A DNA stretch of 59,998 bases from Clostridia bacterium (GCA_017512805.1 JAFWES010000081.1:1-59998), one strand, 5' to 3'. Shown: positions 7,839 through 16,060, counted from the first letter of the stretch. Notes: generated by a model from the letters alone, not told the origin. Numbers and translations: made by a program.

Positions 7839-8822
7839 TCACCTCATCAATCTGGCCATTTCAGAAATCGTTTTTCCCTTCACTGATTCATCTGCGGATA
7901 CATTCACATAGAACTTCCCGCTGCGATATGAAGAATACCGCATGAAAAGATCCTGCGAGTACAACGTTTCAAATCTGCGGATATCTTCATATTTCCAGCA
8001 GAATATTCTGTCCTGATAGGTTTCATACAGGAAAGGCGCTGTCGTGAACAGTCTGAAGTCCACTCTGTCATCCAGAGCTTTCAGCATCATAGGGATCGTT
8101 CCCATATAGCCGGATTCAATCACAATAATTCTGTTCTGTTTGATCGAGCTCAGCAGGTCGAGAAGGATGGTTTTCAATTCCGAATGCTCATTCAGAGCCG
8201 GAAGTATTCTCTCCCTGCAGTAAGCAGAATAATCATCAAACTGGATGTGACCGGATTCCAGGGCTTCGTATAAAGGAAGGCGTATATCGTCATCCACGTA
8301 TTCTGTTTCTGTTATGTCTTCCAGAAAGCGGCGGCTGATCAGCCACGGACAGATATTATCTCTTCCTCTGCTGCGAAAGAATACATATGGCAATAATGCA
8401 TCCCTCATCAGAAAAACATAAGCGGTATCTTCTTCATATCCGATCCATTCACAGTACCTGTATATTTCTTCAAGAAAAGGATTTGCAGAAATACCTCTGT
8501 GACTCCCGGCTTCTTCAATCAGATTTCCAAGCAGTTCCTCAAGTTCATATTCATTCTTTCCGTAAACGGTATCTGACAGCCTTTCATGATCGACAGAGAA
8601 AGGAACTTCCCCACATCGGTGCAGAACAGCTCTCAGCCTTGTCAGACAGGAGAAATCCGCTTCCATCCTGTCATTCAGATTTGTATATCCTTCATCGGTC
8701 AGATCATCCAGTACTTTCAGGAGCTGTTTTGCTTCGCAGATATCTGCATCGGAAAGATTCTTATTCTCATATCCTTCTAGCTTTCTGCGGTAGTAGTTTT
8801 CATTGAACGACATAAATCCCAT
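7839..8822 (-). CDS. hypothetical protein, conserved clostridial type
   Basis: I do not recognise this family. The start was set at ATG 8822 because GAGGT lies five bases upstream; the longer GTG at 8834 would overlap that site. The 327-aa product has no signal peptide or membrane helix. Notable blocks are EDTAYVFLMRDALLPYVFF (about residue 137), IVIESGYMGTIPMMLKAL and RFETLYSQDLFMRYSSYRSG. The 'xFLxRD ... E(S/T)G(Y/F)xGTIP' pattern recalls HAD-like proteins of surface-polysaccharide loci, but I cannot place it firmly. It is coupled to the Vat-like acetyltransferase with a 6-bp gap. Confidence 0.7.
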   Translation of the reverse strand: MGFMSFNENYYRRKLEGYENKNLSDADICEAKQLLKVLDDLTDEGYTNLNDRMEADFSCLTRLRAVLHRCGEVPFSVDHERLSDTVYGKNEYELEELLGNLIEEAGSHRGISANPFLEEIYRYCEWIGYEEDTAYVFLMRDALLPYVFFRSRGRDNICPWLISRRFLEDITETEYVDDDIRLPLYEALESGHIQFDDYSAYCRERILPALNEHSELKTILLDLLSSIKQNRIIVIESGYMGTIPMMLKALDDRVDFRLFTTAPFLYETYQDRIFCWKYEDIRRFETLYSQDLFMRYSSYRSGKFYVNVSADESVKGKTISEMARLMR

Positions 8823-8845
8823 TGTTGACCTCACAAATGCCGATT

Positions 8846-9158
8846 TTACTCAGCGGTTTCCCGCTTCTCATAAGTAAGCCGCACATCGTATCCCAGCGCG
8901 TCCATCATAGCGAGGAACGTCTTATTGACGATCTGCTCCCGGCTATTCACAATACGACTAACGTAAGCGGGAGAAGTCCCGACTTCCTCTGCAACCCATC
9001 ATGGCGAGGAAAGTCTTATTAACGATCTGCTCTTTGTTCCGAACGATCTTGTTGACATAGGAAGGCGAAGTTCCGATACTCTCAGCAACCTGAGCCTGTG
9101 TCCTGCTTTCTTCGATACATTTGGTCTTTACGTCGATTTCTATATTGTTCTTCAGCAT
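8846..9158 (-). pseudogene. HTH (XRE-like) regulator, internally duplicated and frameshifted
   Basis: The first frame (ATG 9158 to 8958) encodes QAQVAESIGTSPSYVNKIV followed by EQIVNKTFLAMM and then goes out of frame. A second frame reads VAEEVGTSPAYVSRIVNSR then EQIVNKTFLAMMDALGYDVR and LTYEKRETAE, ending at TAA 8846. The two halves are paralogous copies of one helix-turn-helix, joined by recombination with a frame change near 8998. An intact ancestor would be an XRE-type repressor of about 85 aa. It lies just upstream of the acyltransferase operon and may once have controlled it. Confidence 0.7.
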
Positions 9159-9224
9159 AAAGTCACCTTACAAGAACTTGAACAATAACTCAATTTATTC
9201 TATCACAAAGCCTGCCGTTTTACC

Positions 9225-9261
9225 AGAAAAAAATAAGCGCCCCACCCGAAGGTGAAGCGCC
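9225..9261 (-). terminator. Rho-independent terminator (leftward)
   Basis: GCGCTTCACC-TTCG-GGTGGGGCGC on the minus strand followed by TTATTTTTTT. The short frame directly upstream on this strand (VFTLTSGTEIKA-stop, about 9280-9316) looks like the tail of a lost gene. Confidence 0.7.
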
Positions 9262-9331
9262 ATAATTCCTGTCTGCCTTATGCCTTGATCTCCGTCCCGC
9301 TGGTGAGAGTGAAGACGATGTCTCATCAGAT

Positions 9332-9634
9332 ATGAAAAATGCATCCAGTATTCTTCCTCAGAGCTCACATGCATTGAGGTCGGAAATCATCCGAAACGCA
9401 AATGATATGTCTACGGAGGAAAAACTAGCCGCGACTTACGAAAATGATGATTATGAAGTCCATAGGCTTGATGAAATGAATCAAATGGCTAACGATGTCA
9501 GGGACAACAAAGCTAAGAATTCTGCACTCCTGTATCTCGCAATAGCAGCACCTTTCGTCATTGTTTTCGCTATTCCTGGCTCAAGAAAAATGATTGTCAG
9601 TGGAGCAAAACGATTATTACACCTGGCCGCATAA
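9332..9634 (+). CDS. small membrane protein, hypothetical
   Basis: This 100-aa frame has a charged, helical N-terminal half (LAATYENDDYEVHRLDEMNQ) and a single membrane helix ALLYLAIAAPFVIVFAIPG at about residues 65-83, followed by a basic tail. No ribosome binding site precedes ATG 9332 and the frame stays open upstream, so the true start is uncertain and the gene may be 5'-truncated. A terminator follows at 9708. No family recognised. Confidence 0.45.
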   Translation: MKNASSILPQSSHALRSEIIRNANDMSTEEKLAATYENDDYEVHRLDEMNQMANDVRDNKAKNSALLYLAIAAPFVIVFAIPGSRKMIVSGAKRLLHLAA

Positions 9635-9707
9635 TATAAAAATACGTCCTGTTGACTCTGCGTTTTCAGTATAATCTTTATTCACCCTGCCCATACCCAT
9701 CCTCTCA

Positions 9708-9733
9708 CTCCTGTCGCATTGACAGGAGTTTTT
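9708..9733 (+). terminator. Rho-independent terminator
   Basis: CTCCTGTC-GCATT-GACAGGAG followed by TTTTT at 9729-9733; it closes the transcript of the small membrane protein. Confidence 0.75.
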
Positions 9734-9763
9734 CCGTTTGCGGCGAAAATAACAGGTGTGTGC

Positions 9764-9793
9764 TTGAGTGCAAGCTCATGCTCGGCATATAAT
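9764..9793 (+). promoter_or_regulatory. promoter of the GNAT gene
   Basis: -35 TTGAGT at 9764-9769 and -10 TATAAT at 9788-9793, spacer 18 nt. Transcription would start near 9800, which rules out the upstream GTG at 9768 as the start codon of the next gene. Confidence 0.65.
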
Positions 9794-9842
9794 GGGATTT
9801 GTGGAAGATGTCGATATATCGGAATTTGCGGAGGAGAAGGAG

Positions 9843-10265
9843 ATGGCCGAGACATTGGTGAAAAGGGTCACCGAAGTGGACGAAACTATTAGTGACTTTA
9901 TCCATAACGGTTTTACTCGCTATGGCGAACGGAATGATGTGGTTCTTAATTATGATGAATTCTGTTTTATCGCGGAAAGCAGCGATGGAACGATAATTGG
10001 TGCCATCACAGGGCGGGCATATTACAACGAAGTTCACATCGGAGATTTAATTATTGCTGAAAGGCACAGAAGGACTGGAGTGGGAAGGCGGCTTGTCAGT
10101 ACAGTCGAGGATGCATATCGTGATAAGGGATATTCCGTTGTGACCCTTTCGACATTTGGATTTCAAGCGCCTGAGTTTTACAAAAAGCTGGGATATGCCG
10201 TTGAGTTTGTTCGTAGACACAAAGACCCAAAATTAGACAAGTATTTTCTGGCAAAACCGTTGTAA
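9843..10265 (+). CDS. GNAT family N-acetyltransferase
   Basis: Start ATG 9843 follows the purine-rich GGAGGAGAAGGAG stretch; 140 aa, the usual size. Motif A of the GNAT fold is clear: GDLIIAERHRRTGVGRRLV (Q/RxxGxG/A acetyl-CoA pyrophosphate loop). It is followed by the LSTFGFQAPEFYKKLGY segment (motif B, with the Tyr of FYxKLGF) and a closing FLAKPL strand. It transfers an acetyl group from acetyl-CoA to an amine; the substrate cannot be predicted. Confidence 0.82.
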   Translation: MAETLVKRVTEVDETISDFIHNGFTRYGERNDVVLNYDEFCFIAESSDGTIIGAITGRAYYNEVHIGDLIIAERHRRTGVGRRLVSTVEDAYRDKGYSVVTLSTFGFQAPEFYKKLGYAVEFVRRHKDPKLDKYFLAKPL

Positions 10266-10307
10266 AAAGAATTCGGTAAACATATTCCAGTTTTGAGGAT
10301 GGTATCA

Positions 10308-10508
10308 ATGAAGCAGATTACGAACAAAGAATATGAAGAATGGCAGAAATACAAGGAGGAGAAAGCGAAAGGCCACATCTTGATGCCGGACACTCTCCGC
10401 TTCATCTGCGCTGCCAATGATTATGATCCGACGAAGATCGGTCAGCATTTCCTGGAGGTGCTGCCCAAGGTATGCCCGCCGGAAGAGGCGTACAGGCTCC
10501 ACCTATAA
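10308..10508 (+). CDS. small conserved protein, 66 aa (paralogue of 7010-7156)
   Basis: ATG 10308 with GAGGAT eight bases upstream. The product starts MKQITNKEYEEWQKYKEE and contains LRFICAANDYDPTKIG. The second copy at 7156 (minus strand) shares MKQIxNKEYExxQxY and the LRxICAxxDYDPxKIG core. The charged N-terminal helix and absence of membrane segments suggest a small cytosolic protein. It lies 42 bp after the GNAT gene and is closed by a strong terminator. Function unknown. Confidence 0.7.
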   Translation: MKQITNKEYEEWQKYKEEKAKGHILMPDTLRFICAANDYDPTKIGQHFLEVLPKVCPPEEAYRLHL

Positions 10509-10521
10509 ACCCAGGCAATTA

Positions 10522-10568
10522 AAAATGGCATCCTGCTTCCAGAACCTCTGGTGTCAGGATGCCATTTT
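10522..10568 (+). terminator. Rho-independent terminator
   Basis: AAAATGGCATCCTG at 10522-10535 pairs with CAGGATGCCATTTT at 10555-10568, a 14-bp stem with A/T flanks on both sides, so it may work in both directions. Confidence 0.8.
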
Positions 10569-10588
10569 GTATTCCTGCCTTTGGGCAT

Positions 10589-10656
10589 TTGCGTCGATTT
10601 TCAAAAATGCGTCGATTTTTGGTTTCGACTCAAAAAATGCGTCGATTTGCGTCGAT
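10589..10656. repeat. four copies of TGCGTCGAT
   Basis: TGCGTCGAT occurs near 10590, 10609, 10638 and 10648, mostly as AATGCGTCGATTT. The array sits between the terminator and the start of the binding-protein remnant, at a recombination junction. Confidence 0.7.
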
Positions 10657-10697
10657 ATTTCCGTTTCGTTGGTTTGTATCAAAGTTGGCAGGGTTTT

Positions 10698-11144
10698 TAC
10701 AAGTATTTTATCGGCTACATGCACGATGGCGGAGAAGGTCAGGTCCTGTTTGAATATGGCGTGGAAGGCGTACATTGGGAGCAGGACGGTGATCATGTGA
10801 AAATGCTTCCCAGCCTGTCCAGCCCCAACACCACCTTGGCTAAAGCGTTTCTTCTTCCTTCTGCTCGCTTGACACCCCTTGCTGTAAACGATAAAATAAT
10901 GGCGTACAGCGATGCGTATTTGAACAGCTTGGCGATTACGGATGCCTTCGCCAAGGAGCAACGGTTCCAGCCTGCTTCTGAAACCTATACCATGATTCAG
11001 TCCGAATTGCAGCTTTTCCGGGACAGCACAGTTGCGGAGATCGTGACCGGCAATATTTCGGTGGAAGATGGTCTGGCCGCTTACAAGGATGCTGCTGAAA
11101 GCCTCAATTTGGCTCAAGCCTTGGCGGAAATGAACGCTCAGTAA
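10698..11144 (+). pseudogene. 5'-truncated sugar ABC binding protein
   Basis: From about 10698 the frame reads YKYFIGYMHDGGEGQVLF, EYGVEGVHW, LPSARLTPLAVND and TVAEIVTGNISVEDGLAAYK to a stop at 11144. This is the C-terminal third of LplA-type extracellular solute-binding proteins: the GxEGxHW block and the final helix with the 'sxeeiwxxyxxxlkxxGlxe'-like pattern are typical. Signal peptide and N-terminal lobe are missing, replaced by the TGCGTCGAT repeats. It probably belonged to an importer serving the adjacent beta-glucuronidase. Confidence 0.7.
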
Positions 11145-11159
11145 TCTTTGGTCTTCTAC

Positions 11160-11190
11160 GCAGGCTGCTGTCGCAGGACGGCAGCCTGTT
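11160..11190 (+). terminator. stem-loop after the binding-protein remnant
   Basis: CAGGCTGC and GGCAGCCTG form a GC-rich stem followed by TTTCTT. This matches the pattern of a partial terminator behind binding-protein genes seen elsewhere in the window. Confidence 0.55.
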
Positions 11191-11210
11191 TCTTCGCAGG
11201 AGGAAGGAGC

Positions 11211-11372
11211 ATGGAAATTCAGGCAGCAGAATACCTGAAAGCTATCAGGCTGCTGATACTGTCCGCTTCAATGCAGAAAATCTATAACCCTTCGGCAATG
11301 AAAGTTTGGATCGAGGCAAACGGGAAAACCGTCAGTATCCCGGGATGGGAAGATATTTCATTGAGCAAATAA
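11211..11372 (+). CDS. small hypothetical protein, 53 aa
   Basis: ATG 11211 is preceded by AGGAGGAAGGAG, a very strong ribosome binding site. The product MEIQAAEYLKAIRLLILSAS continues to KVWIEANGKTVSIPGWEDISL. No membrane helix or known domain. It ends 16 bp before the beta-glucuronidase gene and is probably translated with it. Confidence 0.55.
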   Translation: MEIQAAEYLKAIRLLILSASMQKIYNPSAMKVWIEANGKTVSIPGWEDISLSK

Positions 11373-11388
11373 GGAAGGAACAAATATC

Positions 11389-13074
11389 ATGATCAGAATG
11401 TTTGAAACCCATAAGATCAGAAAACAAACGGAGCTAAGCGATACGCTGTGGAAGGTGCGCATCCTGGATGGCAGCGAACTGGAGCGGGATGTTTTCGTGC
11501 CCTCCTGCATCGAGATGCTGCCCGGCCTGGGCAATTACCGGGGAGAAGCCATTTTTTCCAAGCGGTTTTTCGCCGAAGGCAATATCCGGCTGGAATTCAA
11601 GGGCGTCAGCCATACAGCCACGGTGATTTTGGACGGCCAGGAAATCGCTTCCCATTACGGGGCCTATACGCCCTTTGAAGCGGTGGCGACAGATTTAAAG
11701 CCCGGCGAGCATCTGCTGGAGGTGCGCACGGACAACCGGTTCAGTGAAGCGTCCACCGTGCACGTGCCCAACGACTATATGACCTATGGCGGCATCACCC
11801 GGCCCGTGGCGCTGGAGCAATTGCCGGGCTGTTTCATCCAATGGGCCCACTACACCCCGAAAAGGACGGGGAACAGCTGGGCATGCCAGGCGGAAATCTG
11901 TATCAGGAATCTGGAAAAGCTGGAAAAAACCGTAACCGTTTCTTGTGTGCTGAACGGTGTTCGTACAGAATTGGGGATCGTAACACTGGAGCCTGAAAAA
12001 GCCACAGTCATTCAGGGCATTCTTCCCGCTGAGAACGTGAAGGAATGGACGCCGGAAAGCCCGGTACTTTATTCCGTAGAAGCTCTGCTGATCGAAAATG
12101 GTACGCCCATGGACGACCTGATCGAGCGGATCGGCTTTCGGGAAATCAAAATCACGGGCAACAAAATCCTTCTGAACGGCGCGCCCATCCGCATCAAGGG
12201 CTTTTGCCGCCATGAGGATTTCGGGGGCTTCGGCTGCGCCATTCCCACGCCTGCCATGCAGAAGGATATTCTTTTCATCAAGGACATGGGCGGCAACGCC
12301 ATCCGTACCTCCCATTACCCCAACGACGAAAGGTTCCTGGATCTGTGCGACGAGCAGGGCATCCTGGTGTGGGAGGAAAACCATGCCAGGGGCATCAAGG
12401 AAGCACAGATGAAAAACCCGCTGTTTGAAGAGCAGTGCGAAACGTGCAACCTTGAAATGGTGACCGCCCATTACAACCACCCCAGCATTTACATTTGGGG
12501 CGTTATGAACGAATGCGCCTCCGACACGGAGATCGGCCGGGAATGCTACGGCAAGCAGCTTGCGCAGCTTCGTTCCCTGGATCAAAGCCGCCCCGTTACC
12601 TTTGCTTCCTGCCGCTTTACCCACGAAAACGGCACCAACATTTCTATTACGGATATTTGCCTGGACTTGCCGGACGTGGTGTCCTACAACATGTATCCCC
12701 AATGGTACATTGACGTGGACGTCAGCGCTTTCCTTCGGGAAATGCAGGGTCGGATCAATGAAGGGCCGGGAGCGGGCAAGCCCTTCATCGTCAGCGAAAT
12801 CGGCGCAGGCGCGATCTACGGCTCCCACAGCGTGGAACACCTGAAATGGTCCGAGGAATATCAAAGCGAGGCCTTAGAAAAGCAAATCACCGCCGTTTTA
12901 TCCAATCCCGACTGCATGGGCGTGTATATTTGGCAGTTCTGCGATTGCAGGATTAGTTCGGAATGGTTCTATAACCGTCCCAATTGCCACAATAATAAGG
13001 GCATTGTGGATGATTACCGGCGGCCCAAGCTGTGCTATGAAACGGTCAAGCGGCTTTTTCATGCCTACAAATAG
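11389..13074 (+). CDS. glycoside hydrolase family 2, probable beta-glucuronidase
   Basis: This 561-aa protein has the GH2 layout: N-terminal sugar-binding jelly roll (residues 1-150), immunoglobulin-like domain (150-255) and TIM barrel (255-560). The acid/base is E375 in GVMNECASD and the nucleophile is E470 in IVSEIGAGA. Near the C-terminus CHNNKGIVDDYRRPK supplies the N535-x-K537 pair. In E. coli GUS the equivalent NxK binds the uronic acid carboxylate and separates glucuronidases from galactosidases. There is no signal peptide, so it acts on imported glucuronides. It lies downstream of a truncated binding-protein gene, the remnant of an uptake locus. The terminator at 13095 closes it. Confidence 0.83.
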   Translation: MIRMFETHKIRKQTELSDTLWKVRILDGSELERDVFVPSCIEMLPGLGNYRGEAIFSKRFFAEGNIRLEFKGVSHTATVILDGQEIASHYGAYTPFEAVATDLKPGEHLLEVRTDNRFSEASTVHVPNDYMTYGGITRPVALEQLPGCFIQWAHYTPKRTGNSWACQAEICIRNLEKLEKTVTVSCVLNGVRTELGIVTLEPEKATVIQGILPAENVKEWTPESPVLYSVEALLIENGTPMDDLIERIGFREIKITGNKILLNGAPIRIKGFCRHEDFGGFGCAIPTPAMQKDILFIKDMGGNAIRTSHYPNDERFLDLCDEQGILVWEENHARGIKEAQMKNPLFEEQCETCNLEMVTAHYNHPSIYIWGVMNECASDTEIGRECYGKQLAQLRSLDQSRPVTFASCRFTHENGTNISITDICLDLPDVVSYNMYPQWYIDVDVSAFLREMQGRINEGPGAGKPFIVSEIGAGAIYGSHSVEHLKWSEEYQSEALEKQITAVLSNPDCMGVYIWQFCDCRISSEWFYNRPNCHNNKGIVDDYRRPKLCYETVKRLFHAYK

Positions 13075-13094
13075 ATTCACGTCCATCATTATTC

Positions 13095-13146
13095 AAAAAA
13101 CCGGCGATCTTCATCCGTCTAAGGGTGATACATCGCCGGTTTTATT
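13095..13146 (+). terminator. Rho-independent terminator
   Basis: AACCGGCGAT and ATCGCCGGTT form the stem, with A-runs before and TTTATT after; it ends the beta-glucuronidase transcript. Confidence 0.8.
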
Positions 13147-13190
13147 CCTAAAGCTGCCTTCCGTTTCTGCCTCTTATCTTACCCTTCTTA

Positions 13191-13439
13191 ATGAAAGTAT
13201 CTCATTCGTACCGTAGGGTCATTTACCGCTGCAATCAGAAGTACGGCGGTGACAAGCCCTGCTCCACACCACATGTGACTGAGGAGCAGTTGAAGCAGGG
13301 ATTTGTTGCCGCACTCAAAGGCGCCATGAAACGGATCCTGGAATTCATCGCCGACAAGCCGTGCGGTCCGGCGGCGTATTGCTGGCTTTCCTATGAGCCG
13401 GAGAACGAAGCAGCAAAGGCATGCCTCTTTTGTTTGTGA
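13191..13439 (+). pseudogene. serine recombinase C-terminal fragment (zinc-ribbon)
   Basis: YRRVIYRCNQKYGGDKPCST followed by PHVTEEQLKQGFVAALKG is the zinc beta-ribbon and following helix of large serine recombinases (the WxCxxxx...CxxxxI.E..L..aF pattern). The catalytic resolvase domain and recombinase domain are absent. The last 30 residues do not look like a recombinase. It marks the right border of the accessory island. Confidence 0.65.
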
Positions 13440-13515
13440 TATCGTTCTTTTTGACCGATTGAAAAACACCGGGCTTGGGTGTAAAATCGGCAGAGAAAAG
13501 AACGGAGGGATCGGC

Positions 13516-14445
13516 ATGATACAGAATATTGAGCCCGCTCATCTGGATAACGCGTTCCGGCGGGCGGAACCGGAAGCGGACTCCCGGATCATCCAGTTTG
13601 ACGGAAACAGGCTCCTGGTCCGGTATGACGGGGAAAGCCAAGCCCTGGTCTTCCCGCGGAAAAAGCACTATTCCGGGCAGCAGGCGTTCCTCTACCTTTT
13701 TTCCATCGACAGTGAATCGTATTTTCTGGCGCCGGATCCGGAAGAATCGGTTCACCTTTCGGCGCGCAGCGGCGTTTCGAAGGCACCCGATGCGGGCGGA
13801 CAGGGTTCCGAAGGGGATTCCCCCTCCCGCTTTCCCGCGCCGGATAATACAGGTGCGGACTGGCCCCGGTATTCCCTGCAGGAGCTGCGGGGCCTGAAGC
13901 TTTGCGGAAACCGGGACATCTTCGCCGCCTATACGGCCTTTCACCTTCGGCAGTGGTATCGGACCAGCGTGTTCTGCGGGGCCTGCGGCGCCCGGACGGT
14001 TTTTGACGAAAAGGAGCGGGCCAAGGTTTGCCCCGCCTGCGGAAACCGGATTTACCCCCGGATCAACCCGGCAGTCATCATCGGGGTCACCAACGGGGAC
14101 AGGCTCCTGATCACCCGCTACGCCCGGGGCTTTGCGCACAACGCTCTAGTGGCCGGCTTCTGCGAAATCGGCGAAACCGCCGAACAAACCGTCATGCGGG
14201 AGGTCCGGGAGGAGGTAGGTCTCCGGGTCAAAAACATCCGGTATTTTGCCTCCCAGCCCTGGGGCATCGCTTCCGATCTGCTGATGGGCTTTTACTGCGA
14301 TGTGGACGGATCGGACGTCATCCACCGGGACGACGGGGAGCTGGGATACGCCCAGTGGGTGCCGCGGGAGGAAATTGTCCTGCAGCCCTCCGATTACAGT
14401 CTGACCAATGAAATGATGAAACGCTTCCGCGACGGCCTGGCATAA
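13516..14445 (+). CDS. nudC: NAD+ diphosphatase (NADH pyrophosphatase), NudC type
   Basis: Start ATG 13516 after ACGGAGGGA; 309 aa. A four-cysteine zinc ribbon C154-x2-C157...C172-x2-C175 precedes a perfect NUDIX box from G214 (GFCEIGETAEQTVMREVREE, positions E220, R228-E229, E232-E233). It is followed by ASQPWGIASDLLMGF, the SQPW signature specific to NudC. The enzyme cleaves NAD(H) to NMN(H) and AMP; E. coli NudC also removes NAD caps from RNA 5' ends. The N-terminal region is diverged, with a low-complexity linker at about residues 88-115. It is the first core-like gene after the island. Confidence 0.9.
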   Translation: MIQNIEPAHLDNAFRRAEPEADSRIIQFDGNRLLVRYDGESQALVFPRKKHYSGQQAFLYLFSIDSESYFLAPDPEESVHLSARSGVSKAPDAGGQGSEGDSPSRFPAPDNTGADWPRYSLQELRGLKLCGNRDIFAAYTAFHLRQWYRTSVFCGACGARTVFDEKERAKVCPACGNRIYPRINPAVIIGVTNGDRLLITRYARGFAHNALVAGFCEIGETAEQTVMREVREEVGLRVKNIRYFASQPWGIASDLLMGFYCDVDGSDVIHRDDGELGYAQWVPREEIVLQPSDYSLTNEMMKRFRDGLA

Positions 14446-14529
14446 GCCTTCCCGCATGGCGGAGAACGAAGCGGCCTATCCGGGAATCCCGGAAAGCAGC
14501 ATAAAATAATACGCTTGAAAAAAGCAGCA

Positions 14530-14555
14530 CGGCGGCATCCGGAAGGAAGCCGCCG
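14530..14555. terminator. bidirectional terminator between nudC and fumC
   Basis: CGGCGGC and GCCGCCG form the stem; the minus-strand product is followed by TGCTGCTTTTTTC, serving fumC, and the plus side has TTTC. Confidence 0.7.
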
Positions 14556-14597
14556 TTTCAATACCTTGTGATAAAGTGTTTCAGCTGAAATGCCGGG

Positions 14598-15989
14598 TCA
14601 GATCATGTCCTCCGGATGGAAGACCTCGTCGAAGCGTTCCTGGGTCAGGAACCCGAGGCCGACGCAGGCCTCCTTCAGGGAGACATCGTGCTGATACGCA
14701 TACTTCGCGGTTTTCGCCGCGTTTTCGTATCCGATATATGGGTTCAGCGCGGTGACCAGCATCAGGGACCGGTGAAGGTTTTCCGCCATCTTTTCCCGGT
14801 TGGCCCGGATCCCCGCCGCGCACCGGTCGGTAAAGGCTTCGATGCTCTCCGCCGTCAGCCGGCAGGACTGCAGGAAGTTATACGCGATCACGGGCATAAA
14901 CACGTTCAGCTCGAAATTGCCCTGGGACGCCGCAAACCCGATGGCCGCGTCGTTCCCCATGACCTGGACCGCCACCATCGTGACCTGTTCGCACTGGGTC
15001 GGGTTCACCTTTCCCGGCATGATGGAGCTCCCCGGCTCGTTCTCCGGGATGGAGATTTCCCCCAGTCCGCACCGGGGCCCCGAAGCCAGCCAGCGCACGT
15101 CGTTGGCCATTTTCATCAGGTCCCCCGCCAGGGCCTTGACCGCCCCGTGGGCGAACACCAGCTCATCCCGGGAGGTCAGGGCGTGGAACTTGTTTTCCGC
15201 CGTGCGGAAGGGTTTGCCCGTCAGCTTTGCGATTTCCGCCGCGGCTGCCTCCGCGAACCCCGCGGGCGCGTTCAGCCCCGTGCCCACCGCCGTGCCCCCC
15301 AGGGCCAGGGCATACAGGGGGCCCAGCGCCAGACGGATCATCTCCGCGTCCCGCTCCAGGGAAGCCCGCCAACCGCTGATCTCCTGCCCGAAGGAGATGG
15401 GCACCGCGTCCTGCAGGTGGGTTCGTCCGCTCTTCACCGCCCCGGCGTTTTCCCCTTCCAGCTTCCGGAGGGTTCCCGCCAGCCGCTCCACGGCCGGCAG
15501 CAGCGTATCCTCCAGGGCGATCACCGCCGCGATATGCAGCGCCGTGGGAAAGGTATCGTTGGAGCTCTGGCTCATATTCACGTCGTCATTGGGATGCAGC
15601 AGCTTTTTCCCTGCCAGAGCATTTCCCCGCCCGGCAATCACCTCGTTGGCGTTCATGTTGCTCTGGGTTCCGCTGCCCGTCTGCCAAACCACCAGGGGAA
15701 AATGCGCGGCCAGCTCCCCGGAGATCACCTCGTCCGCCGCCCGGCAGACGCAGCCCAGCTTTTCCGCTGTCATCTTCTCCGGCTTCAGGGCGTGATTCGC
15801 CCGGGCCGCCGCCTTTTTCAGAATGCCGAAGGCGTGAATGATCTCCTCCGGCATCGTTTCCTTCCCCACCCCGATGGGAAAATTTTCCCTGCTCCGCTGG
15901 GTCTGGGCGCCCCAGTATTTATCCGCCGGCACCCTCATTTCCCCCATGGAGTCATGCTCGATGCGGTACGCGCCTGTTTCCGCTGCCAT
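14598..15989 (-). CDS. fumC: class II fumarate hydratase
   Basis: This 463-aa homotetrameric, iron-independent fumarase interconverts fumarate and L-malate. Diagnostic blocks are SGTQSNMNANEVIA, the HPNDDVNMSQSSNDTFPTA block, SGRTHLQDAVPI and the superfamily signature GSSIMPGKVNPTQCE, which carries the mobile catalytic loop serine. TGSGTQSNMN and PNDDVNMSQSSNDTFPT separate it from aspartase and argininosuccinate lyase, although aspartase is the nearest alternative. AGGGGG lies just before the start. Cytosolic; links carbon flow between malate and fumarate in a partial TCA cycle. Confidence 0.92.
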   Translation of the reverse strand: MAAETGAYRIEHDSMGEMRVPADKYWGAQTQRSRENFPIGVGKETMPEEIIHAFGILKKAAARANHALKPEKMTAEKLGCVCRAADEVISGELAAHFPLVVWQTGSGTQSNMNANEVIAGRGNALAGKKLLHPNDDVNMSQSSNDTFPTALHIAAVIALEDTLLPAVERLAGTLRKLEGENAGAVKSGRTHLQDAVPISFGQEISGWRASLERDAEMIRLALGPLYALALGGTAVGTGLNAPAGFAEAAAAEIAKLTGKPFRTAENKFHALTSRDELVFAHGAVKALAGDLMKMANDVRWLASGPRCGLGEISIPENEPGSSIMPGKVNPTQCEQVTMVAVQVMGNDAAIGFAASQGNFELNVFMPVIAYNFLQSCRLTAESIEAFTDRCAAGIRANREKMAENLHRSLMLVTALNPYIGYENAAKTAKYAYQHDVSLKEACVGLGFLTQERFDEVFHPEDMI

Positions 15990-16030
15990 GGTTTAACCCC
16001 CTTTTTGTTTAAGCTGAATAGACAATGAAA

Positions 16031-16060
16031 GCCTCCGCAGCCAGTGACGGCCGCGGAGGC
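16031..16060 (-). terminator. terminator of the opp operon
   Basis: GCCTCCGC and GCGGAGGC flank a 14-nt loop; on the minus strand TTTCATTGTC follows. It separates the small membrane gene from fumC. Confidence 0.6.

Noticed and set aside
10554-11117. 187-aa minus-strand frame
   Set aside because: Shadow of the binding-protein remnant on the plus strand, whose C-terminal family pattern is clear.
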